Assembly (NCBI GenBank): GCA_002633005.1
Contig: NMRA01000021.1
Coordinates: 1,620,652-1,684,651 of the forward strand
Origin: Phoronis australis
Taxonomy: Eukaryota; Phoronida; Phoronidae
DNA: 64,000 bases
Direction of reading: 5' to 3'
A program made the position numbers and the translations under genes. A model generated the notes under the pieces. That model did not search any database. It was not told the DNA's origin and worked only from the letters and a program-made list of their open reading frames with translations. This document shows, one piece after another, positions 1 through 11,154 of the stretch; position 1 is the stretch's first letter; each line of letters starts with the position of its first letter.

Positions 1-19
1 ATATTGTATACACCAAACG

Positions 20-175
20 GGACATATATACTTGCGGGCTATATATTGTACTGGGGCATATACCTAGTGAGGTATATATTATTGCGGGATATATATTGCT
101 CCGGGGCATATACCCAACGGGGCATATATAGTTGCGGGCTATATATTTTATATATACCCCGGAACGAGGTCTCAA
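20..175. repeat. AT-rich minisatellite
   Basis: Imperfect tandem units of roughly 40-50 bases carry the strings GGGCATATA and TTGCGGGCTATATAT. The open frames here are repeat artefacts and not genes. Confidence 0.8.
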
Positions 176-227
176 AATTTTACCCCGCTGCAAGGTTTCA
201 AGTAATAACCCCACATCTGTATATAAA

Positions 228-231
228 CATG

Positions 232-275
<44 letters not shown>

Positions 276-300
276 GTGTGTGTGCGTGCGTGTCCGTATA
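228..300. repeat. (TA)n then (TG)n microsatellite
   Basis: A long run of alternating TA is followed directly by TG/CG dinucleotides. It is simple-sequence DNA with no coding role visible. Confidence 0.9.
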
Positions 301-308
301 AAATACCC

Positions 309-360
309 CACACCGTCACCCACACACACCGTCACCCACACACACCGTCACCCACACACG
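309..360. repeat. 16-bp tandem repeat
   Basis: The unit CACCGTCACCCACACA occurs about three times head to tail and fades into CA repeats. There are no unique spacers, so this is not a CRISPR array. Confidence 0.85.
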
Positions 361-394
361 CACACACACAGTAACCAGTTTCCTATTTAGAAAT

Positions 395-1035
395 TTATAC
401 CGTCTATATTCGCCTTTCCCATGAAAAGATCGTTATTGGAGTTTTACAACTTTGCCATATCATAACAATTGGTGCTTATCATCAAATGGAATTGAAGGGT
501 CATTGACGGGAAACGCATCAAATTTCGTACGGATGTGTCAACTTGGTCAAAATGATTGGCTCGTTGACACTTTTTACTAGCCTTACTCCCTGACTGAAAG
601 GTCTGTTTGGATCTGGATATTCTGCTATGATGGTGAGAAAAGGTTTTAGATGTCGTAACCTGCTTTGATTTACATTTGAAGTACGTGAGTTGAATAGATT
701 AAGCAGTGTTTGCCTATTTACCACGTAAACCTTTATTTGTTAGAAAAATCGGAAAATTAAATTCTCTAGTTTACTTACTAATCTTTGGTCGATAGAGTGC
801 GCAGTCAATGACCTGTCTCTTGAGCCCGCTGTCGCAGCGCTTACCTTCTATGAACACAACTTCTGTTGCATATAACCACATAAATTGTTTTTTTTTTTGA
901 AAACTTTGCTCTCAAAATACACATTCAATCAAACCAATTTCGATCACTTGAGACAGTCGAAAATTTTCAAAAGTGAACACTACGTTGACATTGGAAGGAC
1001 GAATAAAGTAATTCAGCCGAGAAAAACTTGTAAAG
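395..1035. other. No gene recognised
   Basis: Short frames only, with no splice-bounded exon or protein motif that I recognise. Confidence 0.5.
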
Positions 1036-1037
1036 AA

Positions 1038-1061
1038 TACAACAACAACAACAACAACAAA
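1038..1061. repeat. (AAC)n microsatellite
   Basis: Seven or eight consecutive AAC triplets. Confidence 0.85.
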
Positions 1062-1800
1062 GAAAATGTGGAGCTTCACGCAAGAATCATCTAAGATTGT
1101 TGGCATGCTCATACATGTAGCGTCTTCTCATTCAAGACGTTTTGGCTATGATCACGTGATCTGATACTTAAACGCTTCGGCTAAGATATGTTTCTATCTT
1201 GCCAATAGGGCTGTCCCGGATAACACAGCAAGAGAACTCTCCTTTGTCCCGGAGACAAGAGAGTGCGTTGTTTTCATTGGTCTCTTTTTACAATGCCAGG
1301 CACCTTTTCACAGGTAAAGTCGAAAATCGTCGAAATTGACAAGGTATCTTCAAGAAAGGGGGCTTTATTCGGCTCAAAATTAACCCGACAATTTTGCTGT
1401 ATCCACTCGCTCCGCATTTTCTTGTCTTTGATCATGTTGATTGACGTCTGGAAGGCGAAGAACTCAAAGACACAGTTTGACACCAAAACAACTGCTTTTC
1501 AACACAAAGAATGGCACTATGAATCTGTTGCACAGGGCAGTTCTTGTCCGCACAGCGCCGTTAATTAGAGAGGCCTAGTAGTAATGATCTTATCCGACTT
1601 CAGCACAGTCAATATTGGCCTATCGCAAGCTCCGCCCCCTTGTCGACAAACAAACAGTACGTTTTACCCGGCAACCTGTTGTTTGTCGGGTAAAATAGCG
1701 GCTTGGAAACAAAGGTGTGTCAAGAATGCTGCGTTCTGATTGGTCACTTAAGACGTCACTCAAAGTCCCCGCGATAGGTCAATTCTGAAAACAGCCTCCC
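1062..1800. other. No gene recognised
   Basis: A 101-codon frame at 1263-1568 has no recognisable domain or convincing coding bias. The rest holds nothing I can name. Confidence 0.4.
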
Positions 1801-1926
1801 GTTCAGTAACGCTAGGACCTCGCTAAAAAGCAAGACTTCGGGAGATACGTGAGATATTGCCGTGTGTTTTAAATAGGAACACGGGACTTTGACTAGGTTT
1901 TAGCTAGGTCCCAGCGTCTACTGAAC
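1801..1926. mobile_element. Short MITE with inverted ends
   Basis: The left end reads GTTCAGTAACGCTAGGACCT. The right end at 1903-1926 is its near-perfect inverted match, differing by one short indel and a substitution, which gives a 126-bp element with no coding capacity. The same end sequence recurs at 26986 and 60358, and internal sequence resembling GCAAGACTTCG recurs inverted near 27250. It is therefore a dispersed family. No transposase or clear target duplication lets me assign a superfamily. Confidence 0.65.
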
Positions 1927-2592
1927 GCACGCCAGGCTTATGCAGTTACATAACCGTCTGTGATGTCACACCAGGGAAACAGCTGTGTTATTGCAAGAAG
2001 CTCACTAGTTATAGGCAGCCAACCCTACAAACTTTGCTTGGTTCATATAGTTCCTTACAATTCTATTTGTTGGTATAACTCAATTGTTTTTGCCAACGAA
2101 ATGTAAAGACCAGTGTGTCAAAGATGATAACTTACAGGTGTGATTGTATGGCCTTGAAATACGAGTCGTATTGTGTGGTGTGATATGAGAGAACTACTTT
2201 TCTATATTTATTGGGCATTCAACACGGATTTTCCGTATTCAACGCGAGTTCAATACGGACGCCTTCTTTTTTGACAAAATACTCTATTTTGCACACAATA
2301 AACTACAATTACATGTAACATGTTTTTACATACGGTATCGTTTTGGGTTAGGCTACATGCGCAATCGATATTTTCACATGTCGACAATATGACATGCGTT
2401 TTTAAAACTAAACAATGAAGTGAAATTAGAATATTGTTGACAAATTTTCTTAATATACCATGTAGTTTTGCACCTGAACAGAACACTTAATTTACAAAAA
2501 GTCTCGAACTTGCCCCCAATATATTTGGTGCATCTGGTTTATTTTTTCTGCGTTCAGAAACTGAAAACTGATTGGGTTTATGGATTCTCTAA
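1927..2592. other. No gene recognised
   Basis: AT-rich sequence with scattered short frames and no supported feature. Confidence 0.4.
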
Positions 2593-2593
2593 T

Positions 2594-3602
2594 CAGTGGC
2601 GGATCTAGGATATCACAAGGCGGCCCAACTTTTTGTCCGGCTGTAAGCATTTGCGCAAACTGAACCACGATTGTAGATACGCATTGCACCGAAGTGGGGG
2701 GAGGTCGGGAGGTTTTTTTTCTTCTGTTTTTACCTTTACAAATCAAGCATTTTCCTTGATTCCTGTAGACAAAAGAGGAAAACATGAAAACAGAAACGGA
2801 GAACGTGTCGAACAGAAAACGCGGCCAGCACCTAAGCTTTAAACCCACGATCTGACGGATAGGAAGCGCGTGCGTTACCACTAGACCACCACAACTTCAC
2901 TACAAGCCTCCACCACAACTTCACTACAAGCCTCTTTCTAAGAGACCTACTTATTTATAGTCCACAGCGTTTGCGCGCGAAACCTACTTCTTTTTGTAAT
3001 GCCTATCACACGTTTTATATTTTGTGCCATAAATTCTTAACAAATTTGTTGTATTTAAAATAGTCTTCAAATGCCCAAAAGACCAAATCCGTTTTTCGTG
3101 TTGGCAATAATGACGGGATTGCTTTGGAAATCGTCTTAAGATAAGGTTTGCCAAAGAGAGTATTGCGAGTTTCTGAGTGATTCACTAAGGTTTCGATTAA
3201 ACACATCTTACCAGCAGCTTCTGTTTTTCATAGTCACTCAGATTCCATTTTCTTTAAAAAATGAAGTAAATTTTCTTCATTGCACAGTGGAGCAGACGAC
3301 GGAAACGGAGTCGTAGTGTGCAGCGCCACTGCCGGTCGCCTGGGATATCGCGGGAGAGCCTATACTTAGCCATAGTTCCGTTACGAATGCGCAATGTTCC
3401 ATATTTGACACTTGAAATTGGATTTGAGCCCCCCTCACCCCCGCCCCAACACTAAAACTGCACACATTTAAATCTTTTTTCATCCGTATAATTTTAATTA
3501 CCGGGTTAATTAATAAACTCAACATTTCCCTACGCCCTTACTGTTTTATTTTTTGCGGCAGCCAAGGGGGGGGGGGCCGCCCCCCCCTAAATCCGCCTAT
3601 GC
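2594..3602. mobile_element. hAT-like non-autonomous DNA element
   Basis: The left end is AGTGGCGGATCTAGGA. The right end is the inverted counterpart, ATAGGCGGATTTAGGG when read on the minus strand, followed by a long G/C tract. CTAAT is present on both sides and may be the remains of a target duplication. Ends of the type CAGNGGCGGATCTAGG are common in hAT-like elements. No transposase is visible in the 1-kb body. Related ends occur at 9487, near 45270 and at the window's right edge, so the family is dispersed. Confidence 0.55.
2822..2890 (-). mobile_element. Degenerate tRNA-like (SINE head) sequence
   Basis: On the minus strand GGTGGTCTAGTGGTAACGC looks like a pol III A box. About 40 nt further, GTGGGTTTAAAGC is a decayed B box. 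The cloverleaf does not close, so this is a SINE head or tRNA fossil and not a tRNA gene. It lies inside the hAT-like element. Confidence 0.45.
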
Positions 3603-3828
3603 TAATGGCATACGTCTCGTGATCTTAACACAGGTGAATGCGGTAAGAAGTTGCTGCTGAGAGCTAATTCAGAAAATCTGCTCCCAGTCTTGCGAAGGAA
3701 GGTCTGCAAAACCTCAATATTGACATTTCTTAATACGGACGGCTCTTGCATGTTCACCCTCGGCTTGCATAGCACGTGTCTCGATATAAAAAGCCACAGT
3801 TATCATCACGTACGATTTATAACATGTA

Positions 3829-5316
3829 TGGAAATCCGTAGTAACAGATTAGCAATCCGTAATTTCCCTCATGAAAAAACTGGAGGAAATTCTCATCCTG
3901 AAAGTCCGATGAAAATCTCACTGGATTCCAGTAAGATTCCAATGAGAATCAAACTAATTAAGATGCCACTCAAATTAGTGAGAAAAAGTCTCACTCTAGT
4001 CAGAATATCGTGATATTCCAGTGACAATTGAGTGAGAATCTAACGAATTTGCATAGCATTCCCACTCAGCGAGAATTTGCCGCACTGAAAATCCTACTGG
4101 GTGAGAATTTTGAAATTAGAATATTTTGTGTGCACATTTTATATAGCCATTGGCTGAACAGATGAGAGTTCATAGCCCTATTGGTAACCAAAAACGCTGC
4201 TAATTTTTGTGAATTTATCTTGAAATTTGACTATAGGCATTAATTGCAAATTATGAAATAAAGCAGACTTAAACTGGCAATTTTAATGCTTTTGGTGAAT
4301 TAGCAAAATACTAAAAACTCAGCTGTGAATACAGAATAAAGACATCAGTCTAACACTGGTGCTTCATGCACTCTACTGGGTGTATCATGGAATGTACTAA
4401 CCTTAAGCTTGTTAACACACAAATTCAGTTCAGGATACCTTCTGGTTGACAGTTCAGTAATTTCACAATTGTGAGAAAAACGTCAACAATCTTCACGTTA
4501 TTCCTCTACTTCATATCAACTGTTCATTCCTGGTGCCATTTTAGTTTGAATTCAGAAAAATGTTTCAACTGAAATTTCCACAGGAACAGCCAGTGAGCGT
4601 GTTTATCTTAAATTCTCACTGAATTCTCACTCCAACTTTTGCAAGTCCAAATTCTCACTCAGAAATTTGCTAAGTCTGAAACTGTTTTCTCGTCTAAGAG
4701 AAAGAAGGCGACACGGTCACGACTTTAGGGCCTCGAAGAAAATGGCCGATGTTTTCATATGTCTTGCAAAAACTCTGCCTATGGATTGGAAACGAGTTTT
4801 AAATGTGAGTACAGTTGAGTATTTGTGAGGATTTAATCATGTTTACTACATCACATAGTCAGTTCTGAAAAGAAAAGGTAGGTACACAAACAAACCGGCT
4901 TAGTGCTTACGTTCACGACTTTAGGTCCTCAGTGTGGATAATGCAGAGTAAAACAAGATGAGGATTGAGAATGTTATTTACTATGATGTAAGTAGAAGAA
5001 CTATATATGACTCTGCACTCTGCAAGATGGGCATGGAAAAAAACGCCATAATGGCAGTATGAGACCACTGACATGGCCCATCCAAGTTTTTTCTCACTAT
5101 TTTCACACTGACTGCACCAGCTGTTCAATTCCCACTAGGTTCTCAATGGCATTTCGAACTACCGTATAATGGGTGATTTAGTGAGACTCAAACTGGAATC
5201 TGATCACTGGAATCCAATGAGATTCTCACTTTCTTTTTCATATGGGTACAAATTGGCAAACCCTTACAGATTGGCAGTCTGTAACATAACAGCTGGTTGG
5301 CAATCCGTAATACATT
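3829..5316. repeat. Region rich in GAGAAT / TCTCACT motifs, probable foldback or MITE cluster
   Basis: Variants of GAGAATTTT and ATTCTCACT recur densely at 3890-4130, again at 4600-4680, and at 5180-5240. The string GCAATCCGTAAT appears once near each edge, at about 3855 and 5300, in the same orientation. The pattern suggests a decayed repeat element with sub-repeat ends. No coding potential is seen. The exact borders are uncertain. Confidence 0.45.
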
Positions 5317-5344
5317 GGCGGGCTTTTGTCATTGTGCTTTGCCA

Positions 5345-5387
5345 GACCACAGGCACCTTTCACCAGCTGGTGAGAGTGCCTGTGGTC
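5345..5387. repeat. 43-bp hairpin
   Basis: The arms GACCACAGGCAC and GTGCCTGTGGTC are perfectly complementary. The centre TCACCAGCTGGTGA is itself palindromic, so nearly the whole segment can fold. It shares ACAGGC with the MITE 165 bases downstream and may be a shorter relative. Confidence 0.7.
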
Positions 5388-5551
5388 ATACCTGGTGGCG
5401 GCACTGTAATGACTGACAACGGTTATTTTCTTCAATATTGAAAACAGTTCAAACTATTCTTACCCTTATCGCTGTCCATTTCCGACGAGTGTTGCAGCAG
5501 TTCTCATTTATCCAGCACTCAAGCTATATATGTTGCTCATTGGTCAACGCC

Positions 5552-5597
5552 ACAGGCGCTTGGGTTTATCGCAAATGACGTCACAATATATATATAT

Positions 5598-5642
<45 letters not shown>

Positions 5643-5673
5643 GACGTCATTTGCGATAAACCCAAGCGCCTGT
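5552..5673. mobile_element. Perfect foldback MITE with 10-bp target duplication
   Basis: A (TA)n core is flanked by perfect inverted arms that begin ACAGGCGCTTGGG and include GACGTCA next to the core. On both outer sides the sequence is GGTCAACGCC (5542-5551 and 5674-5683), a perfect 10-bp direct repeat. A target duplication of 9-10 bp is typical of Mutator-like elements, so a MULE-derived MITE is likely. The perfect arms suggest a recent insertion or gene conversion between arms. Confidence 0.8.
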
Positions 5674-5689
5674 GGTCAACGCCAGGAAT

Positions 5690-6360
5690 TAACATGCACT
5701 ACTGCGCATGCGCTAAATCTTTCCATAAGAAATACACAAGAACAGCATTTCTTCGAAAGCCAACACTGTGTGTATTATCATTTTGCGCGGTAGACGGCGC
5801 TTTTGTAAACATGGTGGCTAGCGATTTCTGGTTCAGGCAGTAGGCCTATCGCGTTTTTGAATCAATGTAAATGTTACTGAACAACTGTTGTAAATGCCGA
5901 CTCAGATCAATATCCGAACCTGGAATCTAACCTGGGCCAGCCATGTACGCCTGCACGATGATACTTGCTTAAAACTTGAGTTAAAAGGGGTTTGAATTGA
6001 ACTGTAAATTTCATGTTGCATGGTGATTTTCGACACATCACTGTGACTGTGCCGTGGCCGCTTGGACTTCGACTTCAGAGTTCTGAGTCTTATCACACCT
6101 AACTACTTTGGAAACAAGTCGGATATAATATTCCCTGGTTTTGAGAATGACGCTATCAATATGTTGTAATAACTTCAGTGCAGGTTCACTAGTTGGGATT
6201 CGGGCTGTTAGTGTTAGCCAGATGGAACTCACCAGTGACTGCAATGCCTACTGACCAGGCGAATACATGTGTTGTTGGTCACTTTACACTAGGGAAAAAT
6301 GGGGAAAAAAACAACAGGACAAGGACATGGTCAAAAAAGTTGATGAAAATGAATGTAACA
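5690..6360. other. No gene recognised
   Basis: Only short frames and no repeat match that I can see within the window. Confidence 0.4.
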
Positions 6361-6361
6361 A

Positions 6362-6407
6362 CTGAATAACATTCCTGTTATTCAGGAATAACATGCCTGT
6401 TATTCAG
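6362..6407. repeat. Short inverted repeat
   Basis: CTGAATAACA and TGTTATTCAG bracket two further copies of the GTTATTCAGG / GAATAACA motif, giving a small foldable structure. Confidence 0.6.
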
Positions 6408-6411
6408 TAGA

Positions 6412-6730
6412 TTAGATAGTGACCACCGTCTCTAGCTGGCTCCAGTAGAGACAGTGAAGCTCCTCTAGGAGCTTCATACATTGATAGATTTTCGGTGACT
6501 TCACACTGATCAAAACATGAAAGTCATGTTGTGTAAGTACCCCTTGCTTATAGAGGGACACCTTAGGTACCTACTGATGTCTTTAATTTCTTCCAACTCA
6601 AACAAATACTCCTATAATGTAAATTTTTCTTCAATCAGTCCTTGGTTCAGTTGCCCAAATTGTCAACTGGCCAGTTTTACACTGCGCACCTACCTATTTT
6701 TACCGCGCCCGCCAGTGTAAGGCATAATTC
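6412..6730. repeat. Copy of a foldback repeat family (also 22.2, 24.0 and 57.0 kb)
   Basis: It contains the family landmarks AGCTCCTCTAGGAGCTTCAT, GTCTTTAATTTCTTCCAACTC, CAGTCCTTGGTTCAGTTGCC, TTTTACACTGCGCACC and GCATAATTCGCC. It is diverged from the other copies, so it is an older insertion. No protein is encoded. Confidence 0.7.
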
Positions 6731-7018
6731 GCCTTAAATCTTCCGGCGTATGTTACTATCAGTGGATGAAAGTTGTTATCCGTATCAGGGACCATAATAT
6801 CCGAGCAGAGTCATATTTTGTAATTCTGTAATTACAGAATTTCTGCAAAATTTTGATTAAACATATTTCCCATCTGCAGTACTAAAATTGATCAGCTTGA
6901 TTAAAATTTTCAGTACAGCCGTAAGTCAACTCACTTGAACACAGATAATTCTAGGAGGCACATCAGTCATGCTAGTAAAAATTGAAAGCCTTTGCTGTTT
7001 ACGTATATTTAATTTCAG

Positions 7019-7114
7019 ATGGTGAACTATACTCCACTGAAAAAGGCAAAGTCAAAGACATGCATATTATGTAACAAACTGTTATACTCCGACTCACGCA
7101 CACATTTTCGTTAA
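7019..7114 (+). CDS. Candidate exon, unrecognised
   Basis: A good acceptor (TATTTAATTTCAG) is followed at once by an ATG and 31 codons. These contain C-x2-C at residues 15-18, then a basic stretch ending in T-H-F-R before TAA. This could be the start of a small zinc-binding protein such as a C2CH-type finger. No donor is certain, and the link to the next candidate exon 180 bases downstream is unproven. It could equally be a fragment of a transposon gene. Confidence 0.25.
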   Translation: MVNYTPLKKAKSKTCILCNKLLYSDSRTHFR

Positions 7115-7266
7115 AAAATGTTGCATTAAAGCAGAGGTACTTGGATTTTTTTGAACTCATTTACATTCAATTCAACAATGATTTGCTGGACACTAGGCCT
7201 GTGTTTATCTGCAGCACATGCGTTTCGTTTTGTTCCAAACTCACACAGCTGCAGTAATCAGCAAGA

Positions 7267-7665
7267 ATGGATGTCAGCATTCTCATTGCTCAGTCTGAAG
7301 ATCGACAGAAACATGCACCAATTAATTTGCCATCTGTTTCTAAGAAGCCAACAGGAGCAAAGAGATTGTTAAATTTTGAGTCCGTGTTAGTTGACCATGG
7401 GTATTCAGTGTCTGAAGATTATCAACAATCAAACCCTTTCCTGTCAAACGTGTCTAAAGATTCAACTGAGCAACTTGATGGGAAACTGTTGTTTAAAATC
7501 AGTACACCTGTGGATGATTTTTGCAAGACTTCAGAAAAAGGTGTGCGTAGACTTCCCATGAGGGACCTGGATGAGAAGCTGCTTCTTTGGAAAATTGTGA
7601 AAGAAGTGGAAAAGCGTCCTTATGGGCTACCACTTCTGTGTGTCATTCACTTCATATTGCTGTGA
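7267..7665 (+). CDS. Candidate exon, unrecognised
   Basis: An open frame of 132 codons has a plausible acceptor (CATTGCTCAG) at 7293. The protein is hydrophilic, with K/E-rich stretches such as KLLLWKIVKEVEKRP near its end, and it looks coding by composition. I recognise no domain. It may follow the small C-x2-C exon at 7019. Whether it belongs to a host gene or a domesticated or dead transposon gene cannot be told from sequence alone. Confidence 0.25.
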   Translation: MDVSILIAQSEDRQKHAPINLPSVSKKPTGAKRLLNFESVLVDHGYSVSEDYQQSNPFLSNVSKDSTEQLDGKLLFKISTPVDDFCKTSEKGVRRLPMRDLDEKLLLWKIVKEVEKRPYGLPLLCVIHFILL

Positions 7666-7669
7666 CTAA

Positions 7670-8542
7670 GAATGACTTCATTGTAGCAATAATGTATGGG
7701 ATACTTGTAGATGTTTGCCAAAAATCCTCATCATGCTGACAATGGTGTATGTTTGAACATATTTCAGATGGATCACATTTATAGCTTATAATTGTTTTTA
7801 ACATATATTTTTAGCAAAGGTGACATAGTTGATGACAGCAATTAGGTCGTTGATATATTCCATTAAAAATTCTCCAGATTGAGACAGCCTCCTAAATTCA
7901 GAACACAGAAATCACGGTTGAAATTTAATTTTTTCGTCCTGAAATTTGAGGCGTGAATGATGTGTATATTTTCGTACTTTTCAAATTCCTAAAGCTATGT
8001 TGTAGCATAGCAGGTTGCAAGTATACTCCTGTAAGTTCATAAAAAGTGACTCTCGTGACAAACATTTAATAAATTGTCACCATTCCCCTTGAATTTCTGA
8101 CACACTATTGTATGAATTTCTAAAAATTGGGACAAGCTCCGACTTTGATCAAAATAATTATTCACTGTCACAAACTAGAGAATTTTTGCATAATTAATTT
8201 TTGAAATTCAGTATGTAGAACTGTAAAACTGATGGATGACTGTTCTTGTTTATAAGAGGATCTGCTTTAAGAAAAATGGTTGTAAAAGTGATGACAATTT
8301 ATTGTTTACTTTTTGATATTTCGTGATGGTGTGGTAGTTTACACCATCTTTAAAAACGTCAGTGACGAAAGGTAGAAATCATAAGTGACAACAGATATCA
8401 ATAGTCCATTTCAGTTAATGACTCTGAAGCAGATAATAGTGGCAGTACCCCTGTGGTTAAAGAGTCTTGACATAATGCTTTCGATTTAAAAATTGTGAGG
8501 GACTTTCTGATATGTAAGCTATGAGTGTTTTTTTTTCACAAG

Positions 8543-8545
<3 letters not shown>
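7670..8545. other. No gene recognised
   Basis: AT-rich non-coding sequence. Confidence 0.4.

Positions 8546-8546
<1 letters not shown>

Positions 8547-8576
<30 letters not shown>
8547..8576. repeat. (TG)n microsatellite
   Basis: About 15 uninterrupted GT dinucleotides. Confidence 0.9.
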
Positions 8577-8578
<2 letters not shown>

Positions 8579-8579
8579 A

Positions 8580-9484
8580 AATCATTGGCATAGTGAGTTA
8601 GCCACTGAATGACCTCAGTGCTTAATATGCTTAAAGGGCTTGTGATCATTTAGTTGGTTAGACTGGTACATACCAAGGGAACTTGTGCCATGTGATAAAA
8701 CGTTATTGTTTACATATGTTTTGGAAAAAACAAATGGTTTAAGGAGATAATGAAACGTTACAATTCTGTCTTTAGCATCTAAGGTCAATGCATAATACAG
8801 AATTCTTTTACATAAACATTTAAAATGTTATAGATTTTGGATTTCCTATATATAGTAAAGGTTAAGAATACATGCCTACATGATGTTCTCTGCACACTTG
8901 TTGCTTTGATAACACTGTCACTGATGGTGTTACTCTATCAAAAATTAAAGGGCAATGTGACAGTAAAATCACCCATGAAAATCTTATTTAAATGAGTCAG
9001 ATGTGGATTTCCGACTCTGTCCCAATTTTTGTACTTCAGGGTGATCTAAAAGGGCTGTTGGGTTCCTTGTTAATTCCAGGTTGTCGTGTCTCGTGGGAGG
9101 CATATTTTATTAGTGCATCTGCATTGAATAAATTTATGTTTTTGATTATTTTTGGCAGCTTTCCCAGATTTTCGTAAAACTTCCAGTCTCAGATTTGGAA
9201 ATTCTGGGTATTAGAAAAGGCATAAAATTTGGTGCTGTAAAACCTGTTGTGATACGAATAGATGTTATTGAAAGTATATTTGTCTGCATTAAACTCACCA
9301 TTCTAACACAATGTGTCCTTTGTTGATTACCACAATTGCCACGTTGGAAGCTAATTCCATGTTTTAGGAGCTAATACCTTGTTTTGCAAGCGTTTCACAC
9401 CATCACTTGTTGATGTCAGAGCCTCAGGGTTAGCATACATGTAAACTAGGTGATAATTTCCTTTAATTGTATCACTAATTGGAA
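8580..9484. other. No gene recognised
   Basis: AT-rich sequence with one 61-codon frame that has no recognisable motif. Confidence 0.4.
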
Positions 9485-9605
9485 CACGTAGGCGGATTTA
9501 GAGGGGGGGGGGGCAGGAGCTGCCGCAAGCAAAATGGAACAGCAACAGCGCGAAGCGTGAGGAAATATAACTAGGACCGGTACTGGAGAAGGGGGGGGGG
9601 GAGAC
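9485..9605. mobile_element. Terminal fragment of the hAT-like family
   Basis: TAGGCGGATTTAGAGGGGGG followed by GCTGCCGCAAGCAAAA and AACAG matches the inverted right end of the element at 2594-3602. It lies directly next to the Ty3 fragment, and no opposite end is seen nearby. Confidence 0.5.
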
Positions 9606-9639
9606 CCCAGATCGTGGCGGGCTCTCTTTAATGTTTCTT

Positions 9640-11150
9640 TATTTTTTTAAATTTCATTTAGTCGATAGATTTCCCGAACAGAAGGTTCATACAGCGGACC
9701 CCCGCAACTTTCGGGATGCCTGTACACACACAACCATGCTCTGCTGCCCAATTCCCCGAGGCAACATGTTGGGGGCCCCCCGGGGCCGAGGCTGCAGACT
9801 TCGTGATTACTTCTTGGGGCGTGTGATCAGACTCCAAAGTAAACGGACTTCCATGTATGTATGTGTGGAATCGTCGGCACCAAAAACACATGCTAACAAT
9901 TTGTGCTCAATGTTAGCATATCGCTGTTCAGTTGGCGTGCTTTTGGAGGCAAAGGCTATCGGTTTACCATCCTGTATGAGGGCAGCTCCCAAGGATGTCT
10001 GCGAAGCATCGACTTGGATTGTAGTTCCTATGGATTGAAATATCGTACGCTACTAGCAGGTTGGATGCGGGACTTCAGTTTGTCAAAAGCCTGTTGGTGT
10101 TCTGGGCACGACTGATAATCGGCATCTTTTTTCAGGAGCTGTCGTAGTGGTCCTGTTGTGTTGCTCAGCTTAGGAGCATATAATGCCAAGTACGTAACCA
10201 TTCCAAGAAATGACTGTAGTTCAGTGACGCTGGAAGGTTCTTTAAGTTCGACAGTTGCTTGTGCACTAGCTCTTGGGGTCTGGTCGAACACCATCTTTGG
10301 AGTAAATGTTTCCTAAGAAGGAGATTTCAGGAACCTTGATGATGCACTTGCTTGGATTGAACGCAAGGCCCATCTTGCATCAGCGCATGAAGATTGTCCT
10401 CGTACTCTTGATCAGTGCTGCCAAATACTGTGATGTCGTCCGCTATAGATATGACGCCCTGTAAACCTGTAAGTATTTCGTCCATGGCTGCTTGGAACTG
10501 ATCGTGGCTTGTTCGCAATACAAATGGAAGTCGCTGGAAACAAAAGCGGCCAAATGGGTTGTTAAATGTGGAAAGGAGCTGGCTCTCTGCATCGACTTGG
10601 ACAGACCAGTACCCAGATTTGGCATCGAGCTTGGAAAACAGTTGCGCTTGCGAGTTTTTGCGTTGTTTCTTCCAAGGTAGGGATAAAATGCTGTCCCAGT
10701 TTTAAAGCTAAGTTCAGGTCCTTGGGGCGAGACATATACGCAAACTACCATCTACTTTTTGGACGTATGTGATGCAAGATACCAAGTCAGTGGGCTCATC
10801 TATCTTCTAAATGACACCGAGGGTCTACATCCGGTTTAATTCTGCCTTGATTTTATCTCTTAGCAGCACACTGAGTGGCGCTCGTCTGGGTGAGTGTTTC
10901 GGTTTAGCATTGTCAATGAGGGCTTACATGGTTTTGCAAACTTCCCTATCCCGTCAAATCTGTCAGGGTGACACCGTCTGAGGTCTTCGTTACTGCTGAT
11001 GATCTGTCTTCGCGGCGTAGACTGTACTGAACAATTGACTGTGATGAGGCCAAGGGTTTGGCACAACTGTTTACCAAACAAAATTGGTCCTTTCACTATG
11101 ACAGTCCTGTCCTTCACTGAGACGAAAAATGGGATCTCTAGCACAATTAT
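9640..11150 (-). pseudogene. Decayed Ty3/gypsy retrotransposon pol (RT and RNase H)
   Basis: Reading the minus strand from about 11144 down, the fragments come in pol order. First is a protease/RT linker containing RFDGIGKF. Then come an RT palm piece with ADDITVFG (relative of the Y-x-DD box), the thumb/connection piece VTELQSFLGMVTYL, and an RNase H start GAALIQDGKPIAFASKS with TPTEQRYANIE. Last is ESDHTPQEVI in another frame. At least four frames are needed, with frameshifts near 10640, 10310, 10030 and 9860. There are no LTRs, gag or integrase, so only the middle of pol survives. The plus-strand frames here are shadows. Confidence 0.88.
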
Positions 11151-11154
11151 GATA

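Noticed and set aside
309-360. Tandem 16-bp repeat as a CRISPR-like array
   Set aside because: Units are contiguous with no unique spacers, and the context is eukaryotic simple-sequence DNA.
9631-10038. Plus-strand 135-codon frame
   Set aside because: It is the antisense shadow of the Ty3/gypsy RNase H region.
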